A stretch of 64,000 bases of DNA from Gammaproteobacteria bacterium UBA7310 (GCA_002471665.1 DKQK01000071.1:257655-321654), one strand, 5' to 3'. Shown: positions 9,048 through 19,146, counted from the first letter of the stretch. Translations and numbers: made by a program. Notes: generated from the letters alone by a model not told the origin.

Positions 9048-10259
9048 TCACAAGCCCAAAACCATTTTTGCGATGATGCCCCGTTGAATCTCATTGGAGC
9101 CACCATAGATGCTGGTGGCCCGCGTATTGAGGTAACGGGGCATGGCGGTCAGTGCGTATTCCGGCCCGATGGGTGCCACACCGGAGCCGGGCTCAAGCGC
9201 TTCCAGCTGCAACGGCAGCCCGGCCACACCCACGGCCTCAATGGCAAGCTCGGTGAGCTTCTGACTCAGTTCGGTGCCGACAATTTTAGTCATGGATGCC
9301 ACCGCCCCCGGGCTCTGTCCGCTGCCCAGTGCGGCTTTAATCCGGTTTTCGGTGAACTCAAGGGCACTGATTTCGATTTCGGCTTCATACAACCGGCGCA
9401 TAAAGTGCGAATCATCCAGCAGACAGCCACCATAACCATCCGCTTCCTGCTCTGCCATGGCCTTGATCTGCTTCAGATAGTGGTGCAGCCCCGGTGCATA
9501 CTCCTGACCACCACGCTCGAAGGTCAGCAGGAATTTTGCCACAGTCCAGCCCTGGTTTTCCTCGCCGATGCGATTGGCTTTCGGCACCCGCACGTTATCG
9601 AAAAACACCGTGTTCTGCTCGCGCACACCATCCAGGCCGATGATGGGCTCAACACTCACCCCGGGGGCATCCATATCCATCAACAAGAAGGTGATGCCTT
9701 CCTGTGGCTTGCAGTCTTTGTTGGTGCGTACCAGACAGAAAATCTTGTTGGCGTAATGGGCGTAGGTGGTCCAGATTTTGGTGCCGTTCACGATGTAATC
9801 GTCACCATCGGATACCGCTGTGGTTTGCAACGCGGCCAGGTCCGATCCGGCACCCGGTTCTGAGTAACCCTGACACCAGAAATCCTCTCCCGACAATATG
9901 CGGGGCAGGTAATACTCTTTCTGAGCATCGGTACCACAACCGATAATGCAGGGGCCACACATATGCAACCCCATGGGAATCAGCTGCGGTGCATCGGCCT
10001 TTAAACATTCTTCGGCAAAAATGGAACGCTGCACCACATCCCAACCGGTGCCGCCGTATTGCTTGGGCCAATGGGGCGCAACCCAGCCTTTGGCGTGCAG
10101 AATTTTCTGCCAGGCCATGGCCCGCTCTTTATCATGGAACACACTGGTACCCAGGCGACCCGCTGCACGAATATCATCGCTCAGGGAGTCATTGAGGAAA
10201 TCACGCACTTCTTCGCGAAACTGCCGGTACTCCGGCTTCACAGACAGATCCATATTCAC
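9048..10259 (-). CDS. Acyl-CoA dehydrogenase family protein (long partner)
   Basis: This 403-residue FAD enzyme carries the conserved QGYSEPGAGSDLAALQT flavin-binding segment near residue 133, IWTTYAHYAN just after it, and the C-terminal STSIYGGSNEIQ-like motif (TSIYGGSNEIQRGIIAK). The start ATG at 10259 is followed by MDLSVKPEYRQFREEVRDFL, a normal ACAD N-terminus. It is the first gene of a two-gene unit with the shorter dehydrogenase downstream, so the two probably form one alpha-beta dehydrogenase acting on a bulky or branched acyl-CoA. That last point is inference. Confidence 0.88.
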   Translation of the reverse strand: MNMDLSVKPEYRQFREEVRDFLNDSLSDDIRAAGRLGTSVFHDKERAMAWQKILHAKGWVAPHWPKQYGGTGWDVVQRSIFAEECLKADAPQLIPMGLHMCGPCIIGCGTDAQKEYYLPRILSGEDFWCQGYSEPGAGSDLAALQTTAVSDGDDYIVNGTKIWTTYAHYANKIFCLVRTNKDCKPQEGITFLLMDMDAPGVSVEPIIGLDGVREQNTVFFDNVRVPKANRIGEENQGWTVAKFLLTFERGGQEYAPGLHHYLKQIKAMAEQEADGYGGCLLDDSHFMRRLYEAEIEISALEFTENRIKAALGSGQSPGAVASMTKIVGTELSQKLTELAIEAVGVAGLPLQLEALEPGSGVAPIGPEYALTAMPRYLNTRATSIYGGSNEIQRGIIAKMVLGL

Positions 10260-10381
10260 CTCTGGAAAAACAACAAAATGGCTGCTTCGTCAGGCCAAAC
10301 GCCCGCCGCTTCTGCGAGCTCAGGCGAGCAGTAATTTTGCGATATTTTCCAATGACGTGAACGATCAGTCGATGGCCAAAA

Positions 10382-11230
10382 CTATCTTTGTAATGCTTTG
10401 ATCAGGCGAGTGAGGGCTTGGGACAGCTCCTTGGCGGCAGATTCATCCCGGGCGATAACGATCCAGTCGGCGCCGGTGACGGGGTGTTTGATAACACACT
10501 GATCGCTGGCTTTACTGCAGCGATAACTGACATAGGGATTGACCCCAAACGCATCCAGGCTGGTGGATGAAATGGCGGATTGGCCGCCGTTTGCCGGGTT
10601 TACCTGCTTACGCACCACCGACAATTGGGATGGCTTCTGCACCGACACCTGAAATTCCAGCCGGGGGGAGGTATTGCGGTTCTTGATGCGACCTTCCAGG
10701 TACTCATAGGCATTCAGCAGGCTGTTGATATGAAGCACCAGGGAATCCTGCAGGGTAGGGGCTATATAGAGTTTACTCACCTTATCGTCATAGGCTTGTC
10801 CGGCACGATCATCGCGCTCAATTCCGCCACTGGCCTGGATTAACTGGTCGCGGGATTGCGACACCGCGTCCCGGGAATCCCGTTGCAGTTCTATCTGAGT
10901 AATCTTGCGCAGGGCATCCTCATAGAATTCCGCCTCACGCCCCGCCTCTTCCACATACCGTGAAAGCTGCTCATTGGCCTTCACCAATTCGCCGTAGTGA
11001 AACGCTATCTGCCCGGCCAGGTAGTAAAATTTCGGCGCCGGGCTGACTTTCAGGGCATCGATACGATCGAGATAACCCCGCGCGGCATCGTAATTCTGCT
11101 CTGCCAGTTTTTCTTCTGCGGCCAGAATCAATCGATCCGCTTCCATGTCGGCGGGTAAGGCCCAGACAGACGAGCCGGTGGCAAACACCAGAATGGTGGC
11201 TAAAATGCGGCAAACAAAGGCTATATTCAT
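10382..11230 (-). CDS. Hypothetical exported protein with TPR-like N-terminal region
   Basis: The 282-residue product starts with a clear signal peptide (about residues 1-24, ending SSVWA). Residues 30-110 read as a helical tandem-repeat region (ADRLILAAEEKLAEQNYDAARGYLDRI, then FYYLAGQIAFHYGELVKANEQL), similar to TPR helices. The C-terminal part is unfamiliar and contains four Cys-containing or Tyr-rich patches such as YVSYRCSKASDQCVIKHP. I cannot name a family. It is a single gene on the minus strand, 122 bases upstream (in its own direction) of the dehydrogenase pair. Confidence 0.75.
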   Translation of the reverse strand: MNIAFVCRILATILVFATGSSVWALPADMEADRLILAAEEKLAEQNYDAARGYLDRIDALKVSPAPKFYYLAGQIAFHYGELVKANEQLSRYVEEAGREAEFYEDALRKITQIELQRDSRDAVSQSRDQLIQASGGIERDDRAGQAYDDKVSKLYIAPTLQDSLVLHINSLLNAYEYLEGRIKNRNTSPRLEFQVSVQKPSQLSVVRKQVNPANGGQSAISSTSLDAFGVNPYVSYRCSKASDQCVIKHPVTGADWIVIARDESAAKELSQALTRLIKALQR

Positions 11231-11325
11231 AAATCTATCAGTGAGTTATCGATCACCAGATGATTGTGACAGCATCACTGCCGAGGAGCAACCAGGGCCA
11301 CGGCACCAGGCCCCTGAGATGTGAT

Positions 11326-11685
11326 TCAATCGAGCTTAAAACTGAAATAACTGCTGAGACCTTCGATCAGGGACATCAGTTCTTTGGGTGGATCGATCAG
11401 CTTGAAACCGGTATCGAAACAATCCGGGCTGACATCGGGGCGGCACCAGCAACTGAGGGCATCAAAATCGATGTTGCGGGCACCTTCAATTTCACGGGGC
11501 AGCTTGATCCGGAACTGAAACACGCTGTGGGTAAGCAACGGAATGTGGCTGACCAGGCGCAGGCCCTCGGTGGAGATATTGACGATATAACCAATCGGCT
11601 TTCCGGTTTTGCGGTTATACACGCTGAGATAGTACTTTAAGTGGTGCCTCTGGATGACACGCTTTTCTCTGATTCGCTTTTCCAT
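11326..11685 (-). CDS. PilZ-domain protein
   Basis: This 119-residue protein is a single PilZ domain. The cyclic-di-GMP motif RxxxR is present as RVIQR near the N-terminus, and the second motif D/NxSxxG is present as NISTEG about 28 residues later. Both are intact, so c-di-GMP binding is expected. I chose ATG 11685 (product MEKRIREKR), with GGGGAC just upstream, over a TTG at 11706. No partner gene adjoins it, so its target is unknown. Confidence 0.82.
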   Translation of the reverse strand: MEKRIREKRVIQRHHLKYYLSVYNRKTGKPIGYIVNISTEGLRLVSHIPLLTHSVFQFRIKLPREIEGARNIDFDALSCWCRPDVSPDCFDTGFKLIDPPKELMSLIEGLSSYFSFKLD

Positions 11686-11953
11686 AGTCCCCGGTTTTAC
11701 GCTCAACAGGCCACTGAGTTACTGCGGCATTATTCAGTTCTGGTGATTATTAAGTTTAGCTGTCATTGACGCGACCTCAATAGCCGGCAGTGATTAATTG
11801 AAGAATCCCGATAGATCAAAAACTTACCAGACTGCCTTATTTTTGACCAGCCGCGAAAAAGATTTAGGCGAAACAGGTTAAGCACCTGAAAATTATCACC
11901 TTATCTGCTATTGATTATAGAATACAGAGATCAGAATTTCGCGGTAACCGGGT

Positions 11954-14077
11954 GTGATAAATATAATTCGACTAATGTTGGTGGTGGGCACGTGCCTGTA
12001 TACGGCAAGCAGCCTGGCCAACTACTCTCTCGCCTTGCAAGCTAATCAGGAGGCGCAGTGGGAAGCCATGCGGCAACAGTACAGGGCCACGTTGGATCTT
12101 ATCATAAAGGGTCAAAGGAGCCGCTTTCAGGAACAGGCAGAAACCCTGCGTGACTATCCGCTTTACCCGTACCTGAAATACCGGGAGTACAGCCGCTACA
12201 TCAGCACAGTGAGCAAAGAAGAGCTGGATGAATTCATCGCTGAGTTTTCCGATTCTCCGCTGGCCGGCTGGCTGCGCCGTAAATGGATCAACAACCTTGC
12301 CTCCCAGAAAAAATGGGAAACCTATTTGCAGGAGTATCGCCCGGGGCAGTATTCCAACAAGTATGATTGTTTCTATTACTGGGCCCATTACAAAGTGGGT
12401 GAACGGGAAACCGCTTTTGCCGGTGCCCGCCAACTGTGGCTGGTGGGGGCCTCCCAGGATCACGCCTGCGACCCGTTGTTCGAGGTTTGGAAAACCACAG
12501 GGGAAATGCACGGATCCCTGGCCTGGGAGCGCACGGCGCTGGCCATGGCGAACCGCAAGCTGCAACTGGCGCGTTATCTGGAGAATCACCTGCCCAAGGA
12601 ACTGCGACCACTGTCCCGCGAATGGCGGGATCTGTATCGGGACCCGCGTCGCCTGAAGTACATCAAGCGCTACACAAAATGGGGCGACAGCGCCCGCCCG
12701 CTATTGATTACGGCGTTTTCCCGCCTGATTCGCAAAGATGAATCCCTGGCGCAGTCACTCTGGCCACAGTATTTGGCGGCCTTCAATTTCAGCGCGGCGG
12801 AGCGGGCCAAGATCGCCAATGAGTTTGCCTTTGTGCTGGCGGTGCGCAAACAGGATAACGCGGAATACTGGCTCAGCCAGGCTGCACAGTACGGTTACGA
12901 CGACGACCTGATCCCCATCGGCATTCGCCACGCTTTGTATGAGCAGGACTGGCCGCGGCTCAGAGTCTGGCTCAGCCTGCTCAACCCACAGCAGAACGAA
13001 GAAGAAAGCTGGCAGTACTGGTTATCCCGCGCCGAACAAAAACTGGGGCCGCTGGATATGGAGCAACAGCCCCGTATCCGTATCGACCAGTACCACGTCG
13101 ACCTGGTGACCTTTCAACAGCGTTTTTCCCAGGCGCTCTACAGTAAAGACCGGTTTACTGACTTACTGCCGGACTCCGTGGTACAGAACAAGTTTGCCAT
13201 GTACAACCCCGAAGCCCGCTTGCAGAAACTGTCCGGGAAACGCAATTACTATGGATTTCTCGCCAGCGAACGCCTCAATCGCCCCCTCGACCTGAACATT
13301 GAGCCGACACAGGTGCGCGAAGAAGCCTTGAATGCCATGATTGCCCAGCCTGCCGTGCAACGAACCCGGGAGCTGCACCTGATCGGTGAAATTCCTGAAG
13401 CACGTTCTGAGTGGGAACACCTCGTCCGGCGCAGCAACGAGCAGGAGCGCAGCATACTGGCCCATCTGGCCTATATGTGGGGTTGGCATCACCCCGCCAT
13501 TCGCGCTGCCTATCAGTCAGACGCCTACAACAATCTGGAGATCCGCTTTCCCACGGCCTACAAGTCGGTGGTAGACAAATACGCAACCCGCACCGGTCTG
13601 GAGGAGGATTGGGTGTTTTCGTTAATCCGCCAGGAAAGCGCCTTCATGCCGCAGGCCCGCAGTGCAGTGGGCGCCATGGGAATGATGCAAATCATGCCCC
13701 GCACCGCCAAACAACTCTCCCGTGAGCTGGGCATTCCCACCCCCACCACCCGGGAGATGCTGACGCCGGAAACCAATGTACAACTGGGCACCCATTACAT
13801 GCAGCAACTGCAGAAGCGCTTCAACGGTAATATTATCCTCGCCACCGCCGCCTACAATGCCGGCCCCCATCGTGCCAATGCCTGGCAACCGGAATATCTG
13901 CCGGTGAGCGGTGACATCTGGGTGGAGACCATTCCGTTCAGTGAAACCCGCGACTACGTGAAAAACATATTGACCTATCAGGCTATCTACCGGCATCACC
14001 TGGGTAAGGAGGTAAAACTCTCCAACGCCCTGAAAATGATTCCCGCCAAAAAGATGCACGCCACGGTAATGCGATAG
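11954..14077 (+). CDS. slt: Soluble lytic murein transglycosylase
   Basis: The 707-residue protein is a periplasmic Slt70-type enzyme that cleaves glycan strands of peptidoglycan to form 1,6-anhydromuramoyl ends. A signal peptide (to about residue 23) is followed by a long alpha-helical superhelix of about 480 residues. The C-terminal SLT domain has the catalytic Glu in RQESAFMPQARS, then GAMGMMQIMPRTA and AAYNAGPHRANAW. The GTG at 11954 gives a normal signal peptide; an ATG seven codons later would also. It is a single-gene unit. Confidence 0.93.
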   Translation: MINIIRLMLVVGTCLYTASSLANYSLALQANQEAQWEAMRQQYRATLDLIIKGQRSRFQEQAETLRDYPLYPYLKYREYSRYISTVSKEELDEFIAEFSDSPLAGWLRRKWINNLASQKKWETYLQEYRPGQYSNKYDCFYYWAHYKVGERETAFAGARQLWLVGASQDHACDPLFEVWKTTGEMHGSLAWERTALAMANRKLQLARYLENHLPKELRPLSREWRDLYRDPRRLKYIKRYTKWGDSARPLLITAFSRLIRKDESLAQSLWPQYLAAFNFSAAERAKIANEFAFVLAVRKQDNAEYWLSQAAQYGYDDDLIPIGIRHALYEQDWPRLRVWLSLLNPQQNEEESWQYWLSRAEQKLGPLDMEQQPRIRIDQYHVDLVTFQQRFSQALYSKDRFTDLLPDSVVQNKFAMYNPEARLQKLSGKRNYYGFLASERLNRPLDLNIEPTQVREEALNAMIAQPAVQRTRELHLIGEIPEARSEWEHLVRRSNEQERSILAHLAYMWGWHHPAIRAAYQSDAYNNLEIRFPTAYKSVVDKYATRTGLEEDWVFSLIRQESAFMPQARSAVGAMGMMQIMPRTAKQLSRELGIPTPTTREMLTPETNVQLGTHYMQQLQKRFNGNIILATAAYNAGPHRANAWQPEYLPVSGDIWVETIPFSETRDYVKNILTYQAIYRHHLGKEVKLSNALKMIPAKKMHATVMR

Positions 14078-14235
14078 ATCCATGTGACGTTCGTCGCAAA
14101 CCCGCTCGCATCGCTTTCCCATTGCCCTGCAGCCTTTTACTATAGGCCAGTGCATCTGATGGCGTGTTTCGATTCGGCAGTGCGAATCACCCCACAACGT
14201 TCCTGCGTCCCAATAAAACAACAAGGAATACCGCC

Positions 14236-15231
14236 ATGGCTCGTGCTCACCCGACCCGCCTGTTACCGTGCCTGCTATTCGCACTGTGCTCACTGCTGAC
14301 GGCCTGCGGCCCCACCAGCGAATTTTCCGCGCAATCACAACTGGACAACAACCAACAGGAATACGGCGTACTCAGTTGGCGTGCCGACACTGAGAAAGTG
14401 GACGGTTTTACCATCGAACGCATCAGTATTTCACCGGGGATCGGTGAGGTCGGTTTTTCCGGAGAGACAACCGTGTACCCCACCGCCACCACCACCTATA
14501 CCCTGCAGGTGGAAACCCGCAATGACAACGGCCTGGTCTACAATTACACCCGCACAGCAACCGTTTACATCGGTCCGCGGGCGAATTACACAAAGATTCA
14601 GGATGCGGCGCTGCGCGGTTGCCTGGAAGACACCGGCAATACACACCTGGAGCAGTTCGATGTGATTTATTGCCTGGATCGCGGCATTGTCCAACTGGAT
14701 GGCATTGAGCAGTTTCAACTGACCCGTTCGGTATCGCTGGATAACAATGAGATTGCGGATCTGTCACCCCTGACGGCGTTACCACAATTAACCGCGGTCA
14801 GCGTTTCCGGTAACGATCTGACCACGCTGGATGCCCTGACCCAATCCACCAGTCTGCGCAACATCGCCGCGCACAACAACCGAATCTTCGACCTCGGAGC
14901 GCTGGCCATGATGCCCCAGATCACCAGCCTGAGCCTTGATAATAACCAGATCACGGATACCTCACCGCTACAGAATCTGACGCAACTGCAGGGGCTGTCC
15001 ATCACTTACAATCAGATTGAAGACATAAGCCCGCTGGCAGCCAACACAGAGCTGCTGGCCCTGGACATTTCCAACAATCCCATCAATACCGGCATTCTGG
15101 ATTTAAACACCCTGACCCGGGCTTCGGTGATTCGCAGTGAGAATAACGGTGATGTGCTGTGCCTGACCTACGCGCAGTTACTGCTCGCCCTTGGCCCGGT
15201 GGTGTTGTTTGATCAATGCCGGCTGTTCTGA
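14236..15231 (+). CDS. Leucine-rich-repeat lipoprotein
   Basis: The 331-residue product has a lipoprotein signal peptide ending in the lipobox LLTACG, so it is probably lipid-anchored. Residues ~30-115 are beta-rich, and ~165-310 contain about five leucine-rich repeats of the internalin type (NNEIADLSPLTALPQLTAVS, then NNQITDTSPLQNLTQLQGLS). Two Cys pairs flank the repeat region. I chose ATG 14236 because AAGGA lies upstream and it starts the signal peptide. Repeats of this kind bind proteins, but no ligand can be proposed. Confidence 0.8.
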   Translation: MARAHPTRLLPCLLFALCSLLTACGPTSEFSAQSQLDNNQQEYGVLSWRADTEKVDGFTIERISISPGIGEVGFSGETTVYPTATTTYTLQVETRNDNGLVYNYTRTATVYIGPRANYTKIQDAALRGCLEDTGNTHLEQFDVIYCLDRGIVQLDGIEQFQLTRSVSLDNNEIADLSPLTALPQLTAVSVSGNDLTTLDALTQSTSLRNIAAHNNRIFDLGALAMMPQITSLSLDNNQITDTSPLQNLTQLQGLSITYNQIEDISPLAANTELLALDISNNPINTGILDLNTLTRASVIRSENNGDVLCLTYAQLLLALGPVVLFDQCRLF

Positions 15232-16128
15232 TCAGCCGATGGTGGCCAGCAAATCATTTATGGCCCGGGCAAAGGGCACCGGGGAATCCTCCTGCAGAAA
15301 ATGGCCGCCCACCAACGTCTGATGTGGCAGGCCCTGTGCACCGGGGATCCGCTCCTGCATAAACCTGTCGCCGCCGCGGGTAATGGGATCGCCGTTACTG
15401 AAGGTAGTCAGAAACGGCTTACTCCATTTTTCCAACACCTGCCAGGCTGCCCGGTTGGCTGCAGTAGCCGGATCGTCAGGCGTCACCGGTACCAACCGCG
15501 GAAAAGCACGGGCACCGGCTTTGTATTTGGAAGAAGGAAACGGCGCATCGTAGGCTTTGCGTTCCTCCGGCCCCAGTGTTTTAAAGGTTGCGGAATTAAT
15601 GATGCGTGCAATGGGAAACCAGGGGCTGTACAGGGCGAAGTTTTTCCACAGCTTAAAAGCCGCTGGAACCTTATTGTCGCCGGTGGGCAACATCCCGTTC
15701 CCCACCACAATCGCCTTGAAGCGCGGCTCCTGTTCCGCCGCCAGACGCAGGCCGATCAACGATCCCCAATCCTGGCAAACCAAGGTGATGTTGTTGAGGT
15801 CCAGCTTCTCCACAAACGCCAGCATCCAGTCCATGTGTGACTGATAGGAATAATCCGCCAGCGCAGTGGGCTTATCCGACTTACCGAATCCAATCAGGTC
15901 CGGAGCAATCACCCGGTGCCCGGCGGCAGCCACGATGGGAATCATATGCCGGTACAGATAACTCCAGCTGGGTTCACCGTGCAGCATCAGAACAGGATCA
16001 GCGGAGGCAGGGCCCTCATCCAGATAATGCATTCGCATGCCATTGGAGCCGATCTCACAATAGTGAGCTGTGAACGGATAATCCGCCAGACGCTCAAAAC
16101 AGTTTTCCGGGGTACGCACAAATTCCAT
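15232..16128 (-). CDS. Haloalkane dehalogenase-like alpha/beta hydrolase
   Basis: The 298-residue protein matches haloalkane dehalogenases of subfamily I. Visible features are the oxyanion motif HGEPSW (residues 50-55), the nucleophile Asp120 with halide-binding Trp121 in CQDWGS, and the catalytic His in LVGGHFLQED near the C-terminus. Asp rather than Ser in the nucleophile elbow separates it from esterases. It would hydrolyse carbon-halogen bonds to alcohols, plausible for a marine hydrocarbon user. Its stop abuts that of the LRR gene on the opposite strand. Confidence 0.85.
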   Translation of the reverse strand: MEFVRTPENCFERLADYPFTAHYCEIGSNGMRMHYLDEGPASADPVLMLHGEPSWSYLYRHMIPIVAAAGHRVIAPDLIGFGKSDKPTALADYSYQSHMDWMLAFVEKLDLNNITLVCQDWGSLIGLRLAAEQEPRFKAIVVGNGMLPTGDNKVPAAFKLWKNFALYSPWFPIARIINSATFKTLGPEERKAYDAPFPSSKYKAGARAFPRLVPVTPDDPATAANRAAWQVLEKWSKPFLTTFSNGDPITRGGDRFMQERIPGAQGLPHQTLVGGHFLQEDSPVPFARAINDLLATIG

Positions 16129-16171
16129 ATCAATCTCCGCTCCAAGGGGCCCGACCGTGAAAAGTCAAAGC

Positions 16172-17437
16172 CTAGGCTTGAAAGATTTTTTTGCAGCGCC
16201 GGGATATGGTGGTCAACAACATCACCAGACGTGGTACATGACTGCCAATAACCGGATTGCCCGAAGTCAGTAATGAAACCGAAATCATGCGCTCAGGATC
16301 AGCCCAGCAGAAGTTATTGGTCAGGCCAATGTGGCCATAGGCTTTCGGCGCCGCCGGCCCAAACAAACCAATGGGATAGTTGCCCAACATCATACCCGCG
16401 CTGTAACGCATGGGAAACAACAAGGTTCGATCCAATTCGGTGGCGTTCACTTCCCGCACCGCCCGTTCAATGGTGACCGGCTGAAAAATACGGGTGCCTT
16501 CATGATCCCCGCCGCTCAGCAGGCATTGGAAAAAACGGGAACACTCTTCGGCAGTGGCGGTAATGTTTCCGGCCGGAATAATCTGCTGATAAAAACGCGG
16601 ATCGTTGGACAGCTCAATGGCGGTGGCCAGGTCTGCCCCAAGAATGCGTTTGATAAACTGCTTTACCGGAAACATCACCGGAAAGCCGGTCAGGTAATTG
16701 GTGGCCACCTCTGGAAAGCGCTCATCCGGGCAACCGTAATTAAAATTGCGCATGCCCATGGGCTCCTGCACATTTTTGCGAATATACTCGGCGATATTCT
16801 CGCCGGTAATACGCTGCACCAATTCACCCAGCACGTAGCCGCCGGTAAGGGCATGGTAGGCCAGTTCGCGCCCATGCACGTTGGTGGGTTCGGCGTTGTA
16901 GATCAGGTTCATAATGGCATCATGATCAAACAACACTGTCGGATCGATGTTCTTGAACGATGCGATACCGGCCCGGTGCGACAGTATCTGCTGTACCGTA
17001 ATGCGCTTTTTACCGTGAGCGGCGAACTCCGGTATGTAAAAGCTGACCGGATTCATCAGGTTAATTTGGTTGCGCTCCTCCAGCAAATGGATGAGCATGG
17101 CGGTAATCGCCTTGGAAGCGGAAAACAAACAGAACGGTGTGTCCGGCGTGGCCACGATTTTTTCGCCGCTTTCACCAGGCCCGTTGCCTTTGGCGTGGCC
17201 GATGGAGCGATTCAGCAGGATCTCACCATGCCGGCGAATACAAATGGACAACGCCGGATAGGCTCCGGTCCGATACAAATCCTTTACCGCCTTCCAGATC
17301 ACATGACGATCGTGGTCGGTGAGCCCCAGCAGCTCCGGGTCCATTTCGTTGTCGGCAATGCGGGTAATCCCGCGCAAAGATTTGGGTACCTGAATATTGT
17401 TTTCGATCATCCCCAATGGGTTCGGTAATGCCATCAT
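16172..17437 (-). CDS. Beta-lactamase-fold serine hydrolase (esterase-like)
   Basis: The ~421-residue protein belongs to the class C beta-lactamase/EstB-type family (PF00144). The nucleophile motif SxxK is SASK in FCLFSASKAITAMLIHLLEE, and the second motif is YxL/N-like in AYHALTGGYVLGELV. A C-terminal GLTNNFCWADPER probably corresponds to the third motif. There is no signal peptide, so it is likely a cytoplasmic esterase rather than a resistance enzyme. The start is uncertain: the frame is open to 17488, and I prefer the ATG at 17437. It lies 43 bases upstream of the dehalogenase gene on the same strand, so they may be co-transcribed. Confidence 0.8.
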   Translation of the reverse strand: MMALPNPLGMIENNIQVPKSLRGITRIADNEMDPELLGLTDHDRHVIWKAVKDLYRTGAYPALSICIRRHGEILLNRSIGHAKGNGPGESGEKIVATPDTPFCLFSASKAITAMLIHLLEERNQINLMNPVSFYIPEFAAHGKKRITVQQILSHRAGIASFKNIDPTVLFDHDAIMNLIYNAEPTNVHGRELAYHALTGGYVLGELVQRITGENIAEYIRKNVQEPMGMRNFNYGCPDERFPEVATNYLTGFPVMFPVKQFIKRILGADLATAIELSNDPRFYQQIIPAGNITATAEECSRFFQCLLSGGDHEGTRIFQPVTIERAVREVNATELDRTLLFPMRYSAGMMLGNYPIGLFGPAAPKAYGHIGLTNNFCWADPERMISVSLLTSGNPVIGSHVPRLVMLLTTISRRCKKIFQA

Positions 17438-17556
17438 CTCGACTACTGCTTCCGCCGCGGCGGCCCCTCTGTTGTTCTGTCTGCACAACCTGACTACGGG
17501 GAAACCCCCAGCAAATCAGCACCTTTCGGATAAATAAGGCCATAAGCCTACGAAAA

Positions 17557-17562
17557 ATTATA
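17557..17562 (-). promoter_or_regulatory. Candidate -10 element for the beta-lactamase-fold gene
   Basis: On the minus strand this reads TATAAT, 120 bases before the chosen start at 17437. The -35 region is weak. The rest of the 304-base gap 17438-17741 holds nothing else that I can identify. Confidence 0.35.
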
Positions 17563-17741
17563 CACCCTGTCGACCAATTCATCTCGCTTGACTGATTGAC
17601 CACTTAACAGCATACCTTCAGGGCCATAAAGCGTGTAAAATGACTGCGCATTTCCCGATTTCATTTAGGCCCAGACCAAGGAATGTGCTTGGGAATGCCG
17701 ACATTCACGGAAGACTCTTCGACTTTTCAAGGTGTTACCTC

Positions 17742-19067
17742 ATGGCAACAGACAGACCCGGAATCAACAGGCTCAGCGCCACCATTAAGGGCGCATTTCG
17801 AATCGGCCAGACCGTGCGCATTCTGGCACAAACCGGCATGGAGTGGATCATGGGTGACCGGCCACCAGCCCCTAAGCTGCTGCGTCAGACCTTCGAGCGA
17901 CTGGGTACCACCTACATCAAATTGGGGCAGTTCATCGCCAGCTCACCGTCTGTTTTCCCGGACGATTATGTGGAAGAGTTCCAACTGTGCCTGGACAAGA
18001 CCACCCCGGTACCGTTTTACATCATGAAACGGGTGCTGGAAAAAGAACTGGGAAAATCCCTGGAAACCGTGTTTGCGGAATTTGATCCGGTGCCCCTGGC
18101 CTCGGCTTCCATTGCCCAGGTCTATGCCGCCAAACTGGTCACCGGCGAAGACGTGGTGGTGAAAGTACAGAAACCCGGCGTGGAAAACATCCTGCTCACC
18201 GACCTCAATTTCCTCTATGTGGGCGCCAGAGTACTGGAATATTTTGTGCCCAACCTGGCCATGGCCTCCCTCTCCGACATCGTCGATGAAATACAGAAAG
18301 GCATGCTGGCAGAATGTGACTTTTATCAGGAAGCCAGTAACATCGGCGACTTTCACCAGTTTCTGGAAGAGACCGGCAACACCCAGGCCACCGCCCCCCG
18401 GGTTTATGAGCAAGCCTCTACCATGCGGGTACTGACCATGGAGCGCTTCTATGGCGTGCCGTTTACTGATCTGGAGAGCATTCAACATATCGTTCCCGAT
18501 CCGGAATCCTCCCTCATCACCGCCATGAACACCTGGTTCTCCAGCCTGTTGTTCTGCGAATCCTTCCATGCCGATGTGCATGCCGGCAACCTGCTGGTAT
18601 TGAAAGACGGCCGCATCGGCTTCATCGATTTTGGAATTGTGGGCCGCATCAAACCCAGCACCTGGGAATCCGTATCCAAATTCATCTGGGCCATCGGCCA
18701 GGAGAATTATCGGGAAATGGCGGAATCCATGCTGGGTATCGGCATGACCGACACCGAGGTGAACACCGAACGCCTGGCACAGGATATTGAAGCCCTTTAC
18801 TCCAGCATGGATCGAGTGCTGCCGGACATGGATCTACACGCCGGTGACATGGCCTCCATCAGCGAGCACGAGGTCAATAAGGTGATGATGGATCTGGTGG
18901 GCATCGGCAAACGCCACGGCATTCACTTTCCCCGCGAATTTGCCCTGTTGCTGAAACAATTGCTGTACTTCGACCGCTATGTTCGCCTGTTGGCCATGGA
19001 GTCCAACATCTACATGGATGAGCGCTTGAACATCACACCGGATATGGACTGGAATATGATCCACTGA
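17742..19067 (+). CDS. ABC1/UbiB family atypical kinase (first copy)
   Basis: The 441-residue protein is an ABC1/ADCK (UbiB) family atypical kinase. The hallmark KxGQ motif is TYIKLGQFIASSPSVFPDDYVEEFQ near residue 73, followed by the Ala-rich loop LASASIAQVYAA and the Lys-containing VVVKVQKPGV. The catalytic-loop equivalents are FHADVHAGNLLV and the metal-binding GFIDFGIVG. ATG 17742 has AAGGTG upstream; the open frame extends to 17640 without one. UbiB relatives act in ubiquinone synthesis or lipid homeostasis. The setting among acyltransferase and wax-ester genes suggests a lipid role, which is inference. Confidence 0.85.
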   Translation: MATDRPGINRLSATIKGAFRIGQTVRILAQTGMEWIMGDRPPAPKLLRQTFERLGTTYIKLGQFIASSPSVFPDDYVEEFQLCLDKTTPVPFYIMKRVLEKELGKSLETVFAEFDPVPLASASIAQVYAAKLVTGEDVVVKVQKPGVENILLTDLNFLYVGARVLEYFVPNLAMASLSDIVDEIQKGMLAECDFYQEASNIGDFHQFLEETGNTQATAPRVYEQASTMRVLTMERFYGVPFTDLESIQHIVPDPESSLITAMNTWFSSLLFCESFHADVHAGNLLVLKDGRIGFIDFGIVGRIKPSTWESVSKFIWAIGQENYREMAESMLGIGMTDTEVNTERLAQDIEALYSSMDRVLPDMDLHAGDMASISEHEVNKVMMDLVGIGKRHGIHFPREFALLLKQLLYFDRYVRLLAMESNIYMDERLNITPDMDWNMIH

Positions 19068-19092
19068 TCCCGGTCAGGCACTGTAAAAATAG

Positions 19093-19123
19093 GCGATTGG
19101 GTGACAAACGCTCACCCAATCGC
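19093..19123. terminator. Hairpin between convergent ABC1 and SDR genes
   Basis: GCGATTGGGTGA and TCACCCAATCGC form a perfect 12-bp stem with a 7-base loop between the stops at 19067 (+) and 19147 (-). There is no clear T-tract on the plus strand. Confidence 0.6.
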
Positions 19124-19146
19124 ACTCACTTCCCCGTGAAACCTGA

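Noticed and set aside
16331..17428. Plus-strand 365-residue reading frame opposite the beta-lactamase-fold gene
   Set aside because: It is the shadow of a strongly conserved minus-strand gene. Its translation has no recognisable domain.
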